DNA of 64,000 bases from Saccharomycopsis fibuligera x Saccharomycopsis cf. fibuligera (lineage: Eukaryota; Ascomycota; Saccharomycetes; Ascoideales; Saccharomycopsidaceae): the NCBI GenBank assembly GCA_001936135.1, contig CP012810.1:3038001-3102000 (forward strand). The letters run 5' to 3'. A program made the position numbers and the translations under genes. Position 1 is the first letter of the stretch; each line of letters opens with the position of its first letter. The notes beneath the pieces were generated by a model. It searched no databases, was not told the DNA's origin, and saw only the letters and a list, made by a program, of their open reading frames with translations. Shown piece by piece: positions 10,179-20,690 of this stretch.

Positions 10179-10183
<5 letters not shown>

Positions 10184-10210
<27 letters not shown>
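10184..10210. repeat. Poly(A) tract
   Basis: Run of 27 A residues followed by TATATAT. Confidence 0.95.
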
Positions 10211-10214
<4 letters not shown>

Positions 10215-10729
10215 TATCAGCCATCTCAGACTAAAATCTCCTATATCTTTTTCAAATCCAACTGATCCATTACAGTCTAACTAATACTAACGCGGTTTTC
10301 ACTTATATACGTTTCCCCTATATAATAACAACTGAAATATACTGTATATACTATATAGATAAGTTTATAAGATTATATTTTCTATCGTTTATATAGAAAT
10401 AATAAAACGATATTGTGTGTGAAAAAAAAAAAAAAATCAGAGCTTGCTATTGTAAAATAAAACGCTTTAACTCATAAATGTTTCTACATCATAATATATT
10501 AGGGAAACTAATAAAATGCACCGAATATCTCTATATGCCATTTGTTGAAGTTTTCTACCACTTACTGAGTACCCTTTGATTTCTCATATATTTTTTTAGA
10601 GAAATTGACAGCTACAATTCTATTTGTGATTTTAAAAACAACTTTGTTCTTCTTTACAGTGTTGCTCAAAATTCTCCCACGCAACAAGCTGTAGCCTATC
10701 TCAACAATAGTGACATTGGACTGTATATC

Positions 10730-10735
10730 CACGTG
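10730..10735. promoter_or_regulatory. CACGTG E-box
   Basis: Palindromic CACGTG, the core bound by bHLH factors of the Pho4/Cbf1/Tye7 type, about 2.1 kb upstream of the WHI3 ATG. Single site; function unproven. Confidence 0.3.
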
Positions 10736-11000
10736 TAGCTTTTTAGAGAATCAAAATTGCAGTGAAAGCATTGAACATACAAACCGCACCACATGGAAAA
10801 GGATTAATTTGAATTGAGACATATTGATGTGTCGTTACATAATTCGTAACCTCTGCAGGCTGTCGCGCCCTGACATCAGAGTGTTGCACCCTGACACCAC
10901 ACCGAGACATCGGATACAGGGCCCTTTGCGACTTGCATGTTATTGTGCTGCAGTGTGGTAGGACATGGGCACTGCACAAGGCTTTTGCCGTCCTTTGGCG

Positions 11001-11024
11001 CTTACAAGCTTGTAAGCTTACAAG
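11001..11024. repeat. Three alternating inverted 8-mers
   Basis: CTTACAAG (11001-11008), its complement CTTGTAAG (11009-11016) and CTTACAAG again (11017-11024) lie head to tail without gaps, forming two overlapping perfect palindromes (18 bp from 11000 to 11017, and 16 bp from 11009 to 11024). They lie about 75-95 bases upstream of a TATAAATA. Confidence 0.85.
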
Positions 11025-11096
11025 GTCAAGCTGGCTAGTCAAGCGCAAACAACCAGGATCTTGTTTGATTCCGGGAGAGGCCGAAAACTTTGGAGG

Positions 11097-11104
11097 TATA
11101 AATA
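11097..11104 (+). promoter_or_regulatory. TATA box, distal candidate for WHI3 leader or ncRNA
   Basis: TATAAATA in a GC-richer block on the plus strand. The next plus-strand gene is WHI3, 1.77 kb downstream. Confidence 0.4.
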
Positions 11105-11192
11105 TGGGATGTTCCGCGCTTCATACCTTTTATTTATTTGACAGTAGCGCTACAGTTTTATTTTGTGATTTGCGTTGAAACTGACATGAAGC

Positions 11193-11216
11193 GGGGGGGG
11201 GGGGGGGGGGGGGGGG
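11193..11216 (+). repeat. 24-nt G run
   Basis: Twenty-four consecutive G on the plus strand, about 90 bases after the TATAAATA. Such a run can form G-quadruplexes in DNA or, if transcribed in the WHI3 direction, in RNA. Confidence 0.95.
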
Positions 11217-11231
11217 AATATGGCTGTCAAC

Positions 11232-11245
11232 TTGTCGATCGACAA
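11232..11245. repeat. 14-bp perfect palindrome
   Basis: TTGTCGATCGACAA is its own reverse complement; located 16 bases after the G run. Confidence 0.85.
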
Positions 11246-12483
11246 CCTCTCGTTACAGAGTTTGGCACTTGTCCATGGGAGCCTGGGAAGCTAATATATG
11301 CTTATTTTCTCACCAATCGCCCAAAAAGCCAAGGGCCCTTACCGACGACAACTAATGATAGCTCCTATTCGTTTTTGTATCTTCAGAAAACAGGGAACAT
11401 CGCGGTGAGTTGATGTTTCCATCTACTTTCTTAGTCTAATTAAAGCTTGAGTTACATTGACTTGAGCTTTAATAGCCGCTGACCTTTTCGTGATTTATGC
11501 TTCTTACAACATATACATGCTCATTGACACATACAGGCGCATTGGTCCACACCATTTTTTGAATGCACTTACAACAGGCCCCAGCTTCAGACACTTTCCT
11601 TCAAGATGTCGTTGCACAAAAGGCACGCATACAAAAGGCTACACCCGTTTACCATATTAGCTTTAGAATATCTAAAAACAGGGGATTGCCACAATTAATA
11701 TGCATGACCTTTGCACTTAGCCCGCTTTTTTCAGCTGGAAAGCAACGTTAGCGTTTTATGCTGAGCTCGAGAATACTTTATGATACGAATAGAAGCGGCT
11801 TATAGTTTCAGCATGCATGCAGTCCGACTGGGGGAATAAAGTGGAAGTGGGTGCTTTGCTCAGTTCAATGCAGAAACCCAGAAGTGTGGGTTGCACCCGG
11901 TCTCGGGATTCAGCGGCTGGTCTTGCTCGCTGTGCACAGTTGGCAATTGGCCAGCAATGCGCTACGTGCCAGCTGGCGTTGACCGAATTCGTCGCGCTAC
12001 TGCGGTGTTCGATGAATCGGGAAGCGACACTGCAGGAAGCATAGCGCGCGCTATGCGGCGGTATGCATATTTTCGTTTGATTATAGGCGCCTTGATGTGA
12101 AATAGTAAGAACAAACGTTACCCGTGTCACAGCCACCGGCATTTGTGCGGTGATTTTTTTTGCCTCTCCTGTCCGGCACAAGTCAGCCGCCACCGCCAAC
12201 GTTTTTCCTTTTTTTTTTTTTTTTTCTTTTTTGTTAAAAAAAATAAAAAATAATTAAAATAACGTGAATATAACAAATTTAGGGATATATCAAAACACCA
12301 GACTCTAAGTGCCCACTACACAACAATAGTCAACCAACTCGAAGAAAACATAACATCAAGAATATCATATTGGCTTTGTTCTGCCAACAATATATTATTA
12401 ACCTAAACTGTTTACTTTAGCAAGGGTCGGTGTTTTAAATTTGCCTCAATTTTATATCATCCTTCATTTTCGTTCACCTTCTA

Positions 12484-12502
12484 CCCCCCCCCCCCCCCCC
12501 CC
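12484..12502. repeat. 19-nt C run
   Basis: Nineteen consecutive C on the plus strand in the proximal WHI3 5' region; gives a G run on the minus strand. Confidence 0.95.
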
Positions 12503-12872
12503 TTTGAATCCCTTTGTTTGGCGTTAGACTTTTGACTCCATTTTCAATAACTTAAACAACTTCTTTCATCTAAGTCAAGTTTAAACTTCTCTAGCAAGGA
12601 CTAAGATCATCGCGAATATCGTTATCGTGATAGTCTTTGGCCGCTTGTTTTGTTTCTCACATTTCCAACAGCTCTCTCGAACTCATTGTGTTATTTGTAC
12701 ATTAGTCTCTTTAAGCACCCGCGCGCTGCTTTTTTTCCTCTGCTCTCCGCCATTATTATTAATCCACACCTACTTTGTCGACCGGTTTATTACAGTTACT
12801 CTAATTCAAAAATATCACTATTCAATTTAGCATTTCTTTCATATTTCTTCAGTACCAGCATCAATTTCAATA

Positions 12873-15008
12873 ATGTCACAAGAAAACGGTTTAAATAACT
12901 CCGTCTCAAATTTGTCTGACACAAACTCGGATAGAGTGGGCACTCCTCAGCTAAATCCCGAAGGATCAGAGACCCAACATCAGCAGCTGGGTTCTCCATA
13001 CCAACGCAATATTCAAGCTTTAAGCAACCAGAACAGTGGAGGAAGCAACAGTAATAATAATAACAATAATAGCAACAACAATAACAACAACAACAACAGC
13101 TCTCAAAAGCTTCATCTGCAGCTTCCTAAACTCAACACAAATTCTGGTATCTTAGGTTCAGGTTCTTTCGGTCAGCCTCCAAATTTATCTGCTATCAATA
13201 ATTCTATCAATTTATCTTCCCCAACTTTAACGGGCCAACCAACGTCGAGAAAGTCTTCTTTCATTGGCAATAGTGTCACATCACCAATTAATGGACTTGG
13301 CGGCAGTAACAATAATTTGGTTAACTCAATAACTCAGTTATCACTTAATACATCAAAGAATATTAACAGCAATGGAAATAGCAACAGTGGCAATATGTCT
13401 TTGGGTTTAAACAATGGCCTAGTATACCCTATCAAGATCAAAAACGTTCCTTACGACTTGACTCCAAGAGAGGTATCTGCTATCTTTAGTTTGGCCTCAG
13501 ACTTTCTAGGTGCAGATTTGTTCTATGATGCTGGCAATAACTTGGTTATCAATGCTCGTTTCTCAAACATCAATGAAGCGACTAGAGTAGCAAGAGTTTT
13601 GGATGGCAAACCCATATTTGGTCCAAACTTTATTCCAGTTAGAGTTGATTTGGATGACTTGGCAGCCACTGTTCAACAAGCAAGTTCTGGTGGTATAGCT
13701 GGTAATAACGGCATCAGTAACAACAACGCCACCGCTAATAATGGTGCTGCACATGCCCTCCAAAATGGAAGCGCTAATGGCCATAACAGTAGCGGTAATG
13801 GTGGCAATATTAACTCGGGTACGTCATTAATTAGCCCAGGTATGAACCTTCCTTCATTATCAAATTCATTACCGTTGACATCTCCTCAAAATGTCAATGC
13901 TCCAACATCTTTGTATCAGCACCAACAAATTAGCTTACCTAAAAGGCATTCTAGTGCAGCTTCAGCTTCAAGATCAAGATTTTTGTTCAATAATGATTTT
14001 GGTGGCTCTTCAATTAATGAGCACGTTTCTAGTCCGATTGATTTACCTCCTGTTACACCAACAACAGCAAATGCCAATGCTGGTAAATCATTATTATTGA
14101 TGGAAACTCAAGCTGATGCTCGCGAGTACGAACAACTTGTTAGAGATCCTTGGAACAGCAGTAATTCTGCTTCTGCTGGTAATGTTGGCCCTGATGTCCA
14201 TAATGGTCAAATTATGGGTAAACCTTCTGTCTCTGCGTTGGGTTCTCAACCAGCAACTCCGATCGGCTTTGAATGGGGTACTGCTACAACAAACACAGAG
14301 ACTGGTCATCCAACTGCAAGAAGAACTAGCTCTTCATTTTTCCCAAGTGGCTTGAAACCAACTAATCAACCAAGCATTTTAGCACAAGCTTCTAATAGCA
14401 GACATCCAAGTAGTGCTGGTGCTTTGAACAAAACCGCGTCACCACCAAATAATGTTACTAATATTGGAACGGTTAGCAACGGCTCTGTCCTTAATGGTCC
14501 TAATAGCAACAGTGCTTCGATTCCTCCTGGTAGTGCTCCATCAAACACTGGCTCTGTCTCTACAGGAAGTGGTGTCGATTTATCTTTACTTGCTAGAGTT
14601 CCGTTGCCTTCTAATCCAGCTGATCAGAATCCGCCATGCAATACACTATATGTGGGAAATTTGCCACCTGATGCCACTGAAACCGAGTTGAGAGCTCTTT
14701 TTGCTCCACAAAGTGGATTTCGTCGTTTGAGCTTTAAAAATAAGGCCCCAAATAATTCCAGCAGTAATTCACACTCCCATGGACCAATGTGTTTTGTTGA
14801 ATTTGAAGATGTAGGCTATGCTACCAAAGCATTGGCTGAGTTGTATGGTAGGGCTTTACCAAGACCTGGTTCTTCGAGTAAAGGCGGTATCAGATTAAGT
14901 TTCTCGAAAAATCCGTTGGGGGTTAGAGGACCAGGACAAAGAAGGGGTAGCTCAAACTATACTAACTTCCAGAGTTACAACAATGCACCACCACCACCTT
15001 CTCTGCAA

Positions 15009-15079
<71 letters not shown>

Positions 15080-15278
15080 TATCATTCAGCCGCATCCTCA
15101 GAATCAACAACAACAACAGACGGGATTACCTCAAGGTTACCAGCAACCACAGACTCAACTTCCACTGCAAGCTCAACTTCAACAGCAGCAGCAGCATTCA
15201 CAACAGTCTCATGGACCTTTACTGTTGGCCAACAATAATAGCAATAATTCTATTGTTAACCAAACCCAGTTGGTTTGA
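12873..15278 (+). CDS. WHI3: Whi3-type RNA-binding protein
   Basis: The 801-residue protein is a fungal Whi3/Whi4 relative: an RRM protein that in yeasts binds mRNAs such as CLN3, affects cell-size control and morphogenesis, and in Ashbya forms polyQ-driven condensates. A degenerate RRM-like region lies at about residues 184-262 ([20 protein letters not shown]), and the canonical C-terminal RRM at about 587-680 has RNP2 (LYVGNL) and RNP1 (CFVEFEDV), ending in [16 protein letters not shown], which is diagnostic of Whi3. The N-terminus is Asn/Ser rich; a roughly 26-residue poly-Gln (about 711-736) and more Q blocks follow the RRM. Longer than the 661-residue S. cerevisiae protein because of the repeats. 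A very long upstream region (see 8873-12872) suggests complex control. WHI3 versus WHI4 naming is uncertain; CTG-clade yeasts usually carry one. Confidence 0.92.
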
Positions 15279-17194
15279 TATTGCCTATTGTTTGAATCTG
15301 TTTGCATCTTTATTGTCTCCACTATATTTGCATTTTTTTCTGTGCTTTTTATCAATTGTTGTCATTCTCACACATTTCGTTTCACGTTATTCATTATGTC
15401 TACTATCTTTATATTTTTTTTCCTTTTTGCTGATCTTTAGGCCAACAAGCCTCGAGCAATATTGACTGACTAAGGCTTTGAGCCGGGGACACTAAATTAA
15501 AACTTGAGGCGTTTGTATGAAAGATTTTTGTATGTTTTCAATTGGTGGTTTCTCTGTTTGATTTTTTTTCTCTCGTCCTTTGTTTGCCCTTTTTATTTTT
15601 TTATTTCTTGTTGGCGATTTTAAGTTGCTGGATTGGATTGATCTTTTTAGATGTTGACTTTTTGTTGCTATGTTTGATTTTCAAAACTGGTTAATTTTCA
15701 AACTTTCTCCTTTTTTTGTTACTTTACTTTTGATGTTTCTATATTATCATATTATTATCATATTATTATCATATTATTATCATATTATTATCATTGCTAT
15801 TGCCATAATTTGTTGTTTCCTTTCTTTATCTGTTTTCATCTTCGTTTTCGTTTCCATTTCTTTCCATTTTATCTGTTATCACTTTGCTGTCATAATTTTT
15901 TTGTCAAAGTGTATTTAATGGTCATTTTTAAATTTCGTCGCAGTCATTTATAATTGATTTTATTACAATTTTTTATTGCTACGGTTACTACTATTTTATA
16001 TTATTGCTACCAACATTTATTACTATTATTCCATTATCATCATCATCAGTATATTTTCTTTTTATTATTGAGTTTCCTTTTTTTATTTTTGCTTTAGCAT
16101 ATTGCTGCATGTGTTTACTTTATTGTACTCAGGTATTTTAGTTCCCTCGTTGAACAATTTTTTGTTTTCTAACTTTTGATTTCCTTAAACTCTTGTTCTC
16201 TTTTAACTTTTCATTTCACAACACTTGTTTAGATACCAACCCTTTGCGGAAAAACTTTTTTATGCAATATGTGCACTAATTTCTTTACTTATGTACAATT
16301 ATGTTTGGTTTTGCAAACTTTCCTCCATCTATGATCTGAACTTTTATTCTCTTAATAACATTTTAGTAGTTTCTCCTGAGACATTGATTTAGTTTATATA
16401 TATGGTTATATTCAGTTTGCCAGTCGTGCTTTCATCATTATTAATTTTTGCCACGCACCAATATTATATGAGATTATGTACGTTTTCTTGATTTTCTTAT
16501 TTGTAAGACTCTATTAAAGGAGCCGAAGCATTTAGTTAAAAAAAGAAATGTTGATGTTGAAAGTGTGACATGTATCAAAAACAAGAAAACCCAAATGACG
16601 CGCGCGCATGAAAATCAGAAAATGCGAAAAAAGTAAAATACGGTAAAGTAAACATAAACATAAAGACAAACATAAAGATAAACAAATGGATAAATTAGCA
16701 GGCCTCATTCCGTGATACACTTTATTTTGGTCTACGCATCAAACATTAGCACGCCTGAAAACAAGAATTTATAAATTGTGTGCTAGTCATTGTGGATAAT
16801 TTGCAACTTAAATTAACTACTTCTTTTTTTTCCCCGCAACTTGTCCTGGATCAACATCAAGAATACCGTTGAGAAAGTTTTAATCTTTTTCTCTTTTTCT
16901 TTTTTTTTCCAGTGCTTCATCATATTTTCATAAATTGCAGTGTCGCCGATTGCTCAGGATATAGGCCATTGGTTTTAGGGCTGCGGATATCAAAGCTGAG
17001 ATAGTCACACTGGGCGAAAAATATTTAATATTGAATACAAATAATCAAACGTTAATACTATACATCAGACATAGCAGATTAAAAATCAAGAATATACTAC
17101 AAATAACAAGTTCGAGTTTTTGACACTAAATTGTGGTCATACATATTGTCTCGCATTATATTAGATAAAACCAAAACAAGTTTATGCTGATAAC
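15279..17194. other. 1.9 kb intergenic region WHI3 / CENP-I gene
   Basis: Very T-rich on the plus strand after WHI3 (probable long 3' UTR up to ~16.3 kb), including an 11-base tandem repeat. The part before 17195 is AT-rich promoter-like sequence. No gene recognised. Confidence 0.55.
15741..15792 (+). repeat. 11-bp tandem repeat
   Basis: Unit CATATTATTAT repeated about four to five times in the WHI3 3' region. Confidence 0.85.
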
Positions 17195-20100
17195 ATGACC
17201 GTGCCCAAGGACATAGATCAGGAAATATCTAAGCTAATCAAATCGCTAACCACAAATCATCAGCCCAAAGGAAGTCAAAACTCGATCCAGGGAAAAAGTC
17301 GTCACCAACAGCAACAAGAGGGAAATTACAAAGATACTCTCAAAGAAACAATTGATAGACTTCTGGAAATAACTTGCGAATATGGGGTTTCCAATAAGCA
17401 ACTCAACTCATTGATCCACATTATTACTTTTGTTCAGGTTTCAGATCAGCTGGGCGATGATGAAAGGGAACAGAGTAAGACAGAAAAGTACATGAATGAG
17501 TTGACTTCATCGATGAAAGTGCGTCTTATTAATGGTGTATTGTTTCCTAGAAGCCCGATTCCGGAAGCAATAGTGATAAAGATTGTTGGTTCCATGGGGG
17601 CAGCCACGCCAATCACCGGCAAAAGGAGAGCCAGGAACACATCAAAAGCTTCAAAGCTGGCACTGTTACTGTCATTGTCGCTGCCGCATCATCACCAGAA
17701 ACAGCTATTGCCTTCGCAGGTGGTGTCGTTTCCGGATAAAAGAGTTCAATCTGCCCTTTTGAAATGGCTAGTTTGTGTCAGTTTCTTCCTTAGCCATCGC
17801 AAATCACATCAACAAAAGCCAAAACAAAGACAAAATCCAGGGGAAAATAATGGGAAAATTTTATCCAAGTTAAACTTAGTACTTTTCAACTTATTAACAA
17901 TTGACTATTTACGCCCCTATGTGTGTCATTTGTTATTTCTAAGCACTGAGCGTCATATGGTTAAACCATGGCGGATCCAGTTTTTGCAAACCATGGCAAG
18001 AAAGTTGTCAGGTTATGGTGTTAGTAATAGTAGCATCGGTGGTGGTGGACTTGGTCGACTACAGGTAAGTGCGCTTTTGATACATTATCAAAGTTTAATA
18101 CCTAGAGGAGTTATCAACAAAGGCACTGGTAAGGGTAAGAAAAGCCACTCAAGTGTAAAAAATGATAGTGAAATAGGTGAGCACTATGAACATAAGAGCA
18201 ACATTAGTGATTATGAGGATAGTGAAGATGAAGATAAAGAGGACCGATTTGGCCCAAGTGATTGGCTGATGACGGGAATAGATGCATCCCAGATCAATAC
18301 TTCTAAAGTGTTTAAGTATCCAAACTTGAACTTTTTGATAGAATGGCAACAAGTAATTGAGAAAGTTCATGGCGATGATGGTAACAATGGCAGAGATTCT
18401 GTTATTTACAAGGACAAATTTCAAGAAGTGATTAGTGAACATCTAGCCCAATTGCAAGCCTTCGAGGAATCCTTAACTAAAAGACGAAAGCTAACTCATG
18501 ATGGTAGTGGCCACAGTGGCAATGTTTTGAATAATATTGCATACTATGACTCTACATTTTTCAAAATCACACAAATGATTCCTGATGATGATATTGAGAC
18601 TTTCGCTTTACTGTACGCAAACACTACCCCTTACAATGATGACGATAACGATGATGATACAATGGCAACACCAACAGTAAAAGAAGTGGTATGGAATGAT
18701 ATTAACAGTAATCGGAAATTCGTTAATGTAGTCAGCGATTTAAAAGTTCCATTACAACTTAATCGAATTTTTCAAAACAATTCGTTTTTTCAAATTTACA
18801 TTCTTTCTCATTTATTCAAATTGGATGTGAACTCAGATAAAGATATTGTCATGAAAAGAGATGCAAATGAAAAGCAGAATCCAGCAGCAACAGCAACAAC
18901 AGAAGCACAGTTAGATCAGTTTGATTTTTATGTGGGTTTGTTGTTGCGTAATGCTGATGCTGCAAATATGAAAGAGATTGCTGCTGTGTTGGATGGCGTG
19001 TTAACGTATTCAAAAATAACTGGAGAGTTGATCCCATCAGTGAAAAAATTTGTGATGTCTGGGTATGGTTCTAGTTCAGCTTTGGCAAAAGTGGAGCGGT
19101 TGTATATTTGGAAGTTTCTACCGTATTTGAACATAAAAAATAATTTGAAATGCCAGGAATTTATGGAAGTTTATGAGCCAATGTTTTTGTGTACGAGAGG
19201 CAGCACTGGCAGCATTGAATGGGCCTGCCTGTTTTTAGATTGTTTATGTGAGATCTTTCTTAGAAATATTGAAGCTTTGAAATCTGAAGCAAAAGCAAAT
19301 ATAGGAGTAGAAACAAATTCAGATTTCCAACAGCAATGCTACAAGTCCTTATTCAATCTATATTCCCGATTCTTGAACCACTTGCTTTTCAAATCACAAC
19401 ATGCAAACCACTCAGAAAACATACAATTCTTACACTCAGCATCCAATTACATCATGCTCATTGATGAATTCCCCACAAGCGCCAATTTTTTTCAAATTGT
19501 TAACCCATTGCTTGTGTATCGGTACTTGGTTTCTAATAACCATGTCTTAATTGATAAAATTTGCCGATATGTTGTATATTTGAAAAATTATCCAATGTTT
19601 GAAATGATGGGAGAAGCTGCTGACGAAAAAGAAAAAGACAAGTTTGGCAAATTTATCGAGTTGAGAAACAGTTACGTGTTGGATATATGTAATGCATTAT
19701 GGCGTCATAGACCTTTTGATAAGCATAATAAGACATTTGGGTTCTTTCTCGAGGATAATGTCATTGATAGGTTGAAAAGTAGTCAACGGCAGTTGTATCA
19801 GCAAGGAAGCCAGCCTGAGAAAAAGCAACCCCAGAAACAAAGCGGTGAGAATATCTTTGGGAAGGGCAGGTACTGGCTTGAGGTTAATCATAATACTGCG
19901 TTAAGTTCGGTTGTTTGTCATATCATTAGGAGCTTAGAACAAGAGCACCAAAAAGAGCGAGAACAAAAACAGCCCAGGTTGAGCATAAAGCTAATTCGGC
20001 CAATAACTGCTGAAAATTTCAGAGATCCTGCTATAAAGAGGACAATATTTTTGCCAAAAGAAAAAGGCGAAAATGACGGTGGCCAGAGAGATAAAAATAA

Positions 20101-20281
20101 TGAGAATGCAAATGAGGTCAGTGATGCCAAAGCAAATGACGAAGAATGGCTTGACTGTAAACTCAATTACGATGACTTTAGAATCGCTGTGCTTAATCAG
20201 TTGAGCAAATTACAATACTGCGAAGGTATTGCGGAGTTGCTATTCACTTCATTGAAGAGTCTCCAAGGTAAAAGAGAATGA
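17195..20281 (+). CDS. CTF3: CENP-I / Ctf3 / Mis6 family inner-kinetochore protein
   Basis: The 1028-residue protein carries hallmarks of the Mis6/CENP-I family, a HEAT-repeat subunit of the CCAN (Ctf19 complex) at centromeres: the LRPYVCHLLFLSTERHMVKPWR block (about residues 237-258) and the C-terminal SYVLDICNALWRHRPF block (about 823-838). Both occur in the expected order and the body is alpha-helical. It is longer than S. cerevisiae Ctf3 (733 residues) because of Gln/Lys-rich N-terminal sequence, an acidic insert near residues 325-350 (EDSEDEDKED), and a charged insert near 950-975. The first ATG at 17195 is preceded by AT-rich sequence. Assigned from remembered family motifs only; I am fairly confident of the family. 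Confidence 0.85.
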   Translation: MTVPKDIDQEISKLIKSLTTNHQPKGSQNSIQGKSRHQQQQEGNYKDTLKETIDRLLEITCEYGVSNKQLNSLIHIITFVQVSDQLGDDEREQSKTEKYMNELTSSMKVRLINGVLFPRSPIPEAIVIKIVGSMGAATPITGKRRARNTSKASKLALLLSLSLPHHHQKQLLPSQVVSFPDKRVQSALLKWLVCVSFFLSHRKSHQQKPKQRQNPGENNGKILSKLNLVLFNLLTIDYLRPYVCHLLFLSTERHMVKPWRIQFLQTMARKLSGYGVSNSSIGGGGLGRLQVSALLIHYQSLIPRGVINKGTGKGKKSHSSVKNDSEIGEHYEHKSNISDYEDSEDEDKEDRFGPSDWLMTGIDASQINTSKVFKYPNLNFLIEWQQVIEKVHGDDGNNGRDSVIYKDKFQEVISEHLAQLQAFEESLTKRRKLTHDGSGHSGNVLNNIAYYDSTFFKITQMIPDDDIETFALLYANTTPYNDDDNDDDTMATPTVKEVVWNDINSNRKFVNVVSDLKVPLQLNRIFQNNSFFQIYILSHLFKLDVNSDKDIVMKRDANEKQNPAATATTEAQLDQFDFYVGLLLRNADAANMKEIAAVLDGVLTYSKITGELIPSVKKFVMSGYGSSSALAKVERLYIWKFLPYLNIKNNLKCQEFMEVYEPMFLCTRGSTGSIEWACLFLDCLCEIFLRNIEALKSEAKANIGVETNSDFQQQCYKSLFNLYSRFLNHLLFKSQHANHSENIQFLHSASNYIMLIDEFPTSANFFQIVNPLLVYRYLVSNNHVLIDKICRYVVYLKNYPMFEMMGEAADEKEKDKFGKFIELRNSYVLDICNALWRHRPFDKHNKTFGFFLEDNVIDRLKSSQRQLYQQGSQPEKKQPQKQSGENIFGKGRYWLEVNHNTALSSVVCHIIRSLEQEHQKEREQKQPRLSIKLIRPITAENFRDPAIKRTIFLPKEKGENDGGQRDKNNENANEVSDAKANDEEWLDCKLNYDDFRIAVLNQLSKLQYCEGIAELLFTSLKSLQGKRE

Positions 20282-20690
20282 ATGGTAGATTTCAAAAAAC
20301 AAGCTGCCTGTATATAACAAATATATGGGTCCACGACTCACGGTAAGATGTTCTGCAAATTTTTGCAGATAATTGCAACTGCAAAAATATGATGCCAGCT
20401 TTTTTTATATCATTGGCCAAATATGTTATAAAGCAGGTTCGTATCAGTGAGTAATAAGTACGTACAGTAAGTCAAGTCTAGTTAGCTTATGTTAGTTGTG
20501 AGGAAGCTTCACAATGCAGCTGGCATGGTTCAGAAAGACTAGGGCCAGGGTAGTTATCTGATAAGTATATAGTATTGTCTAATAGTGAAATTAAAGCAAT
20601 AAATAAGAGATTGTAAATTTGATATGACTAAGGGAAGAAAAAACAAAAGACTGCACATCAAACAAACATTGATGAAAATATATTATCCAA
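20282..20690. other. Convergent intergenic region CTF3 / OCA1
   Basis: 409 bases between convergent 3' ends. A short GCAAATTTTTGCAG inverted motif occurs near 20353-20366; otherwise no gene or notable repeat seen. Confidence 0.5.

Larger units (their letters stand above)
8873..12872. other. 4 kb gene-free region upstream of WHI3
   Basis: No protein or tRNA gene could be supported. Contents in order: AT-rich sequence; a hairpin at 10025-10061; a 27-A run; a relatively GC-rich block (about 10780-12180) with alternating 8-mer palindromes, a TATAAATA at 11097, a 24-G run and a 14-base palindrome; then a 19-C run about 370 bases before the WHI3 ATG. Open frames in the block are short and low in conserved character. 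The size and structure suggest an extended regulatory region and possibly a very long WHI3 5' leader or a non-coding transcript. Confidence 0.6.

Noticed and set aside
11880-12060. Possible tRNA-like B-box (GTTCGATGAATC) around 12008
   Set aside because: No matching A-box or acceptor stem could be paired around it; hence no tRNA is reported.
10743-12199. Several overlapping frames (10743-11048 minus, 11138-11413 plus, 11756-12199 minus) in the GC-richer block
   Set aside because: They are Cys/Arg/Ala-rich, on opposite strands, with no family features; the GC content explains their openness. A small lineage-specific gene cannot be excluded but is not supported.
15000-15080. Tandem array at the end of WHI3
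   Set aside because: CAG/CAA repeat coding poly-Gln inside the gene; not a separate element.
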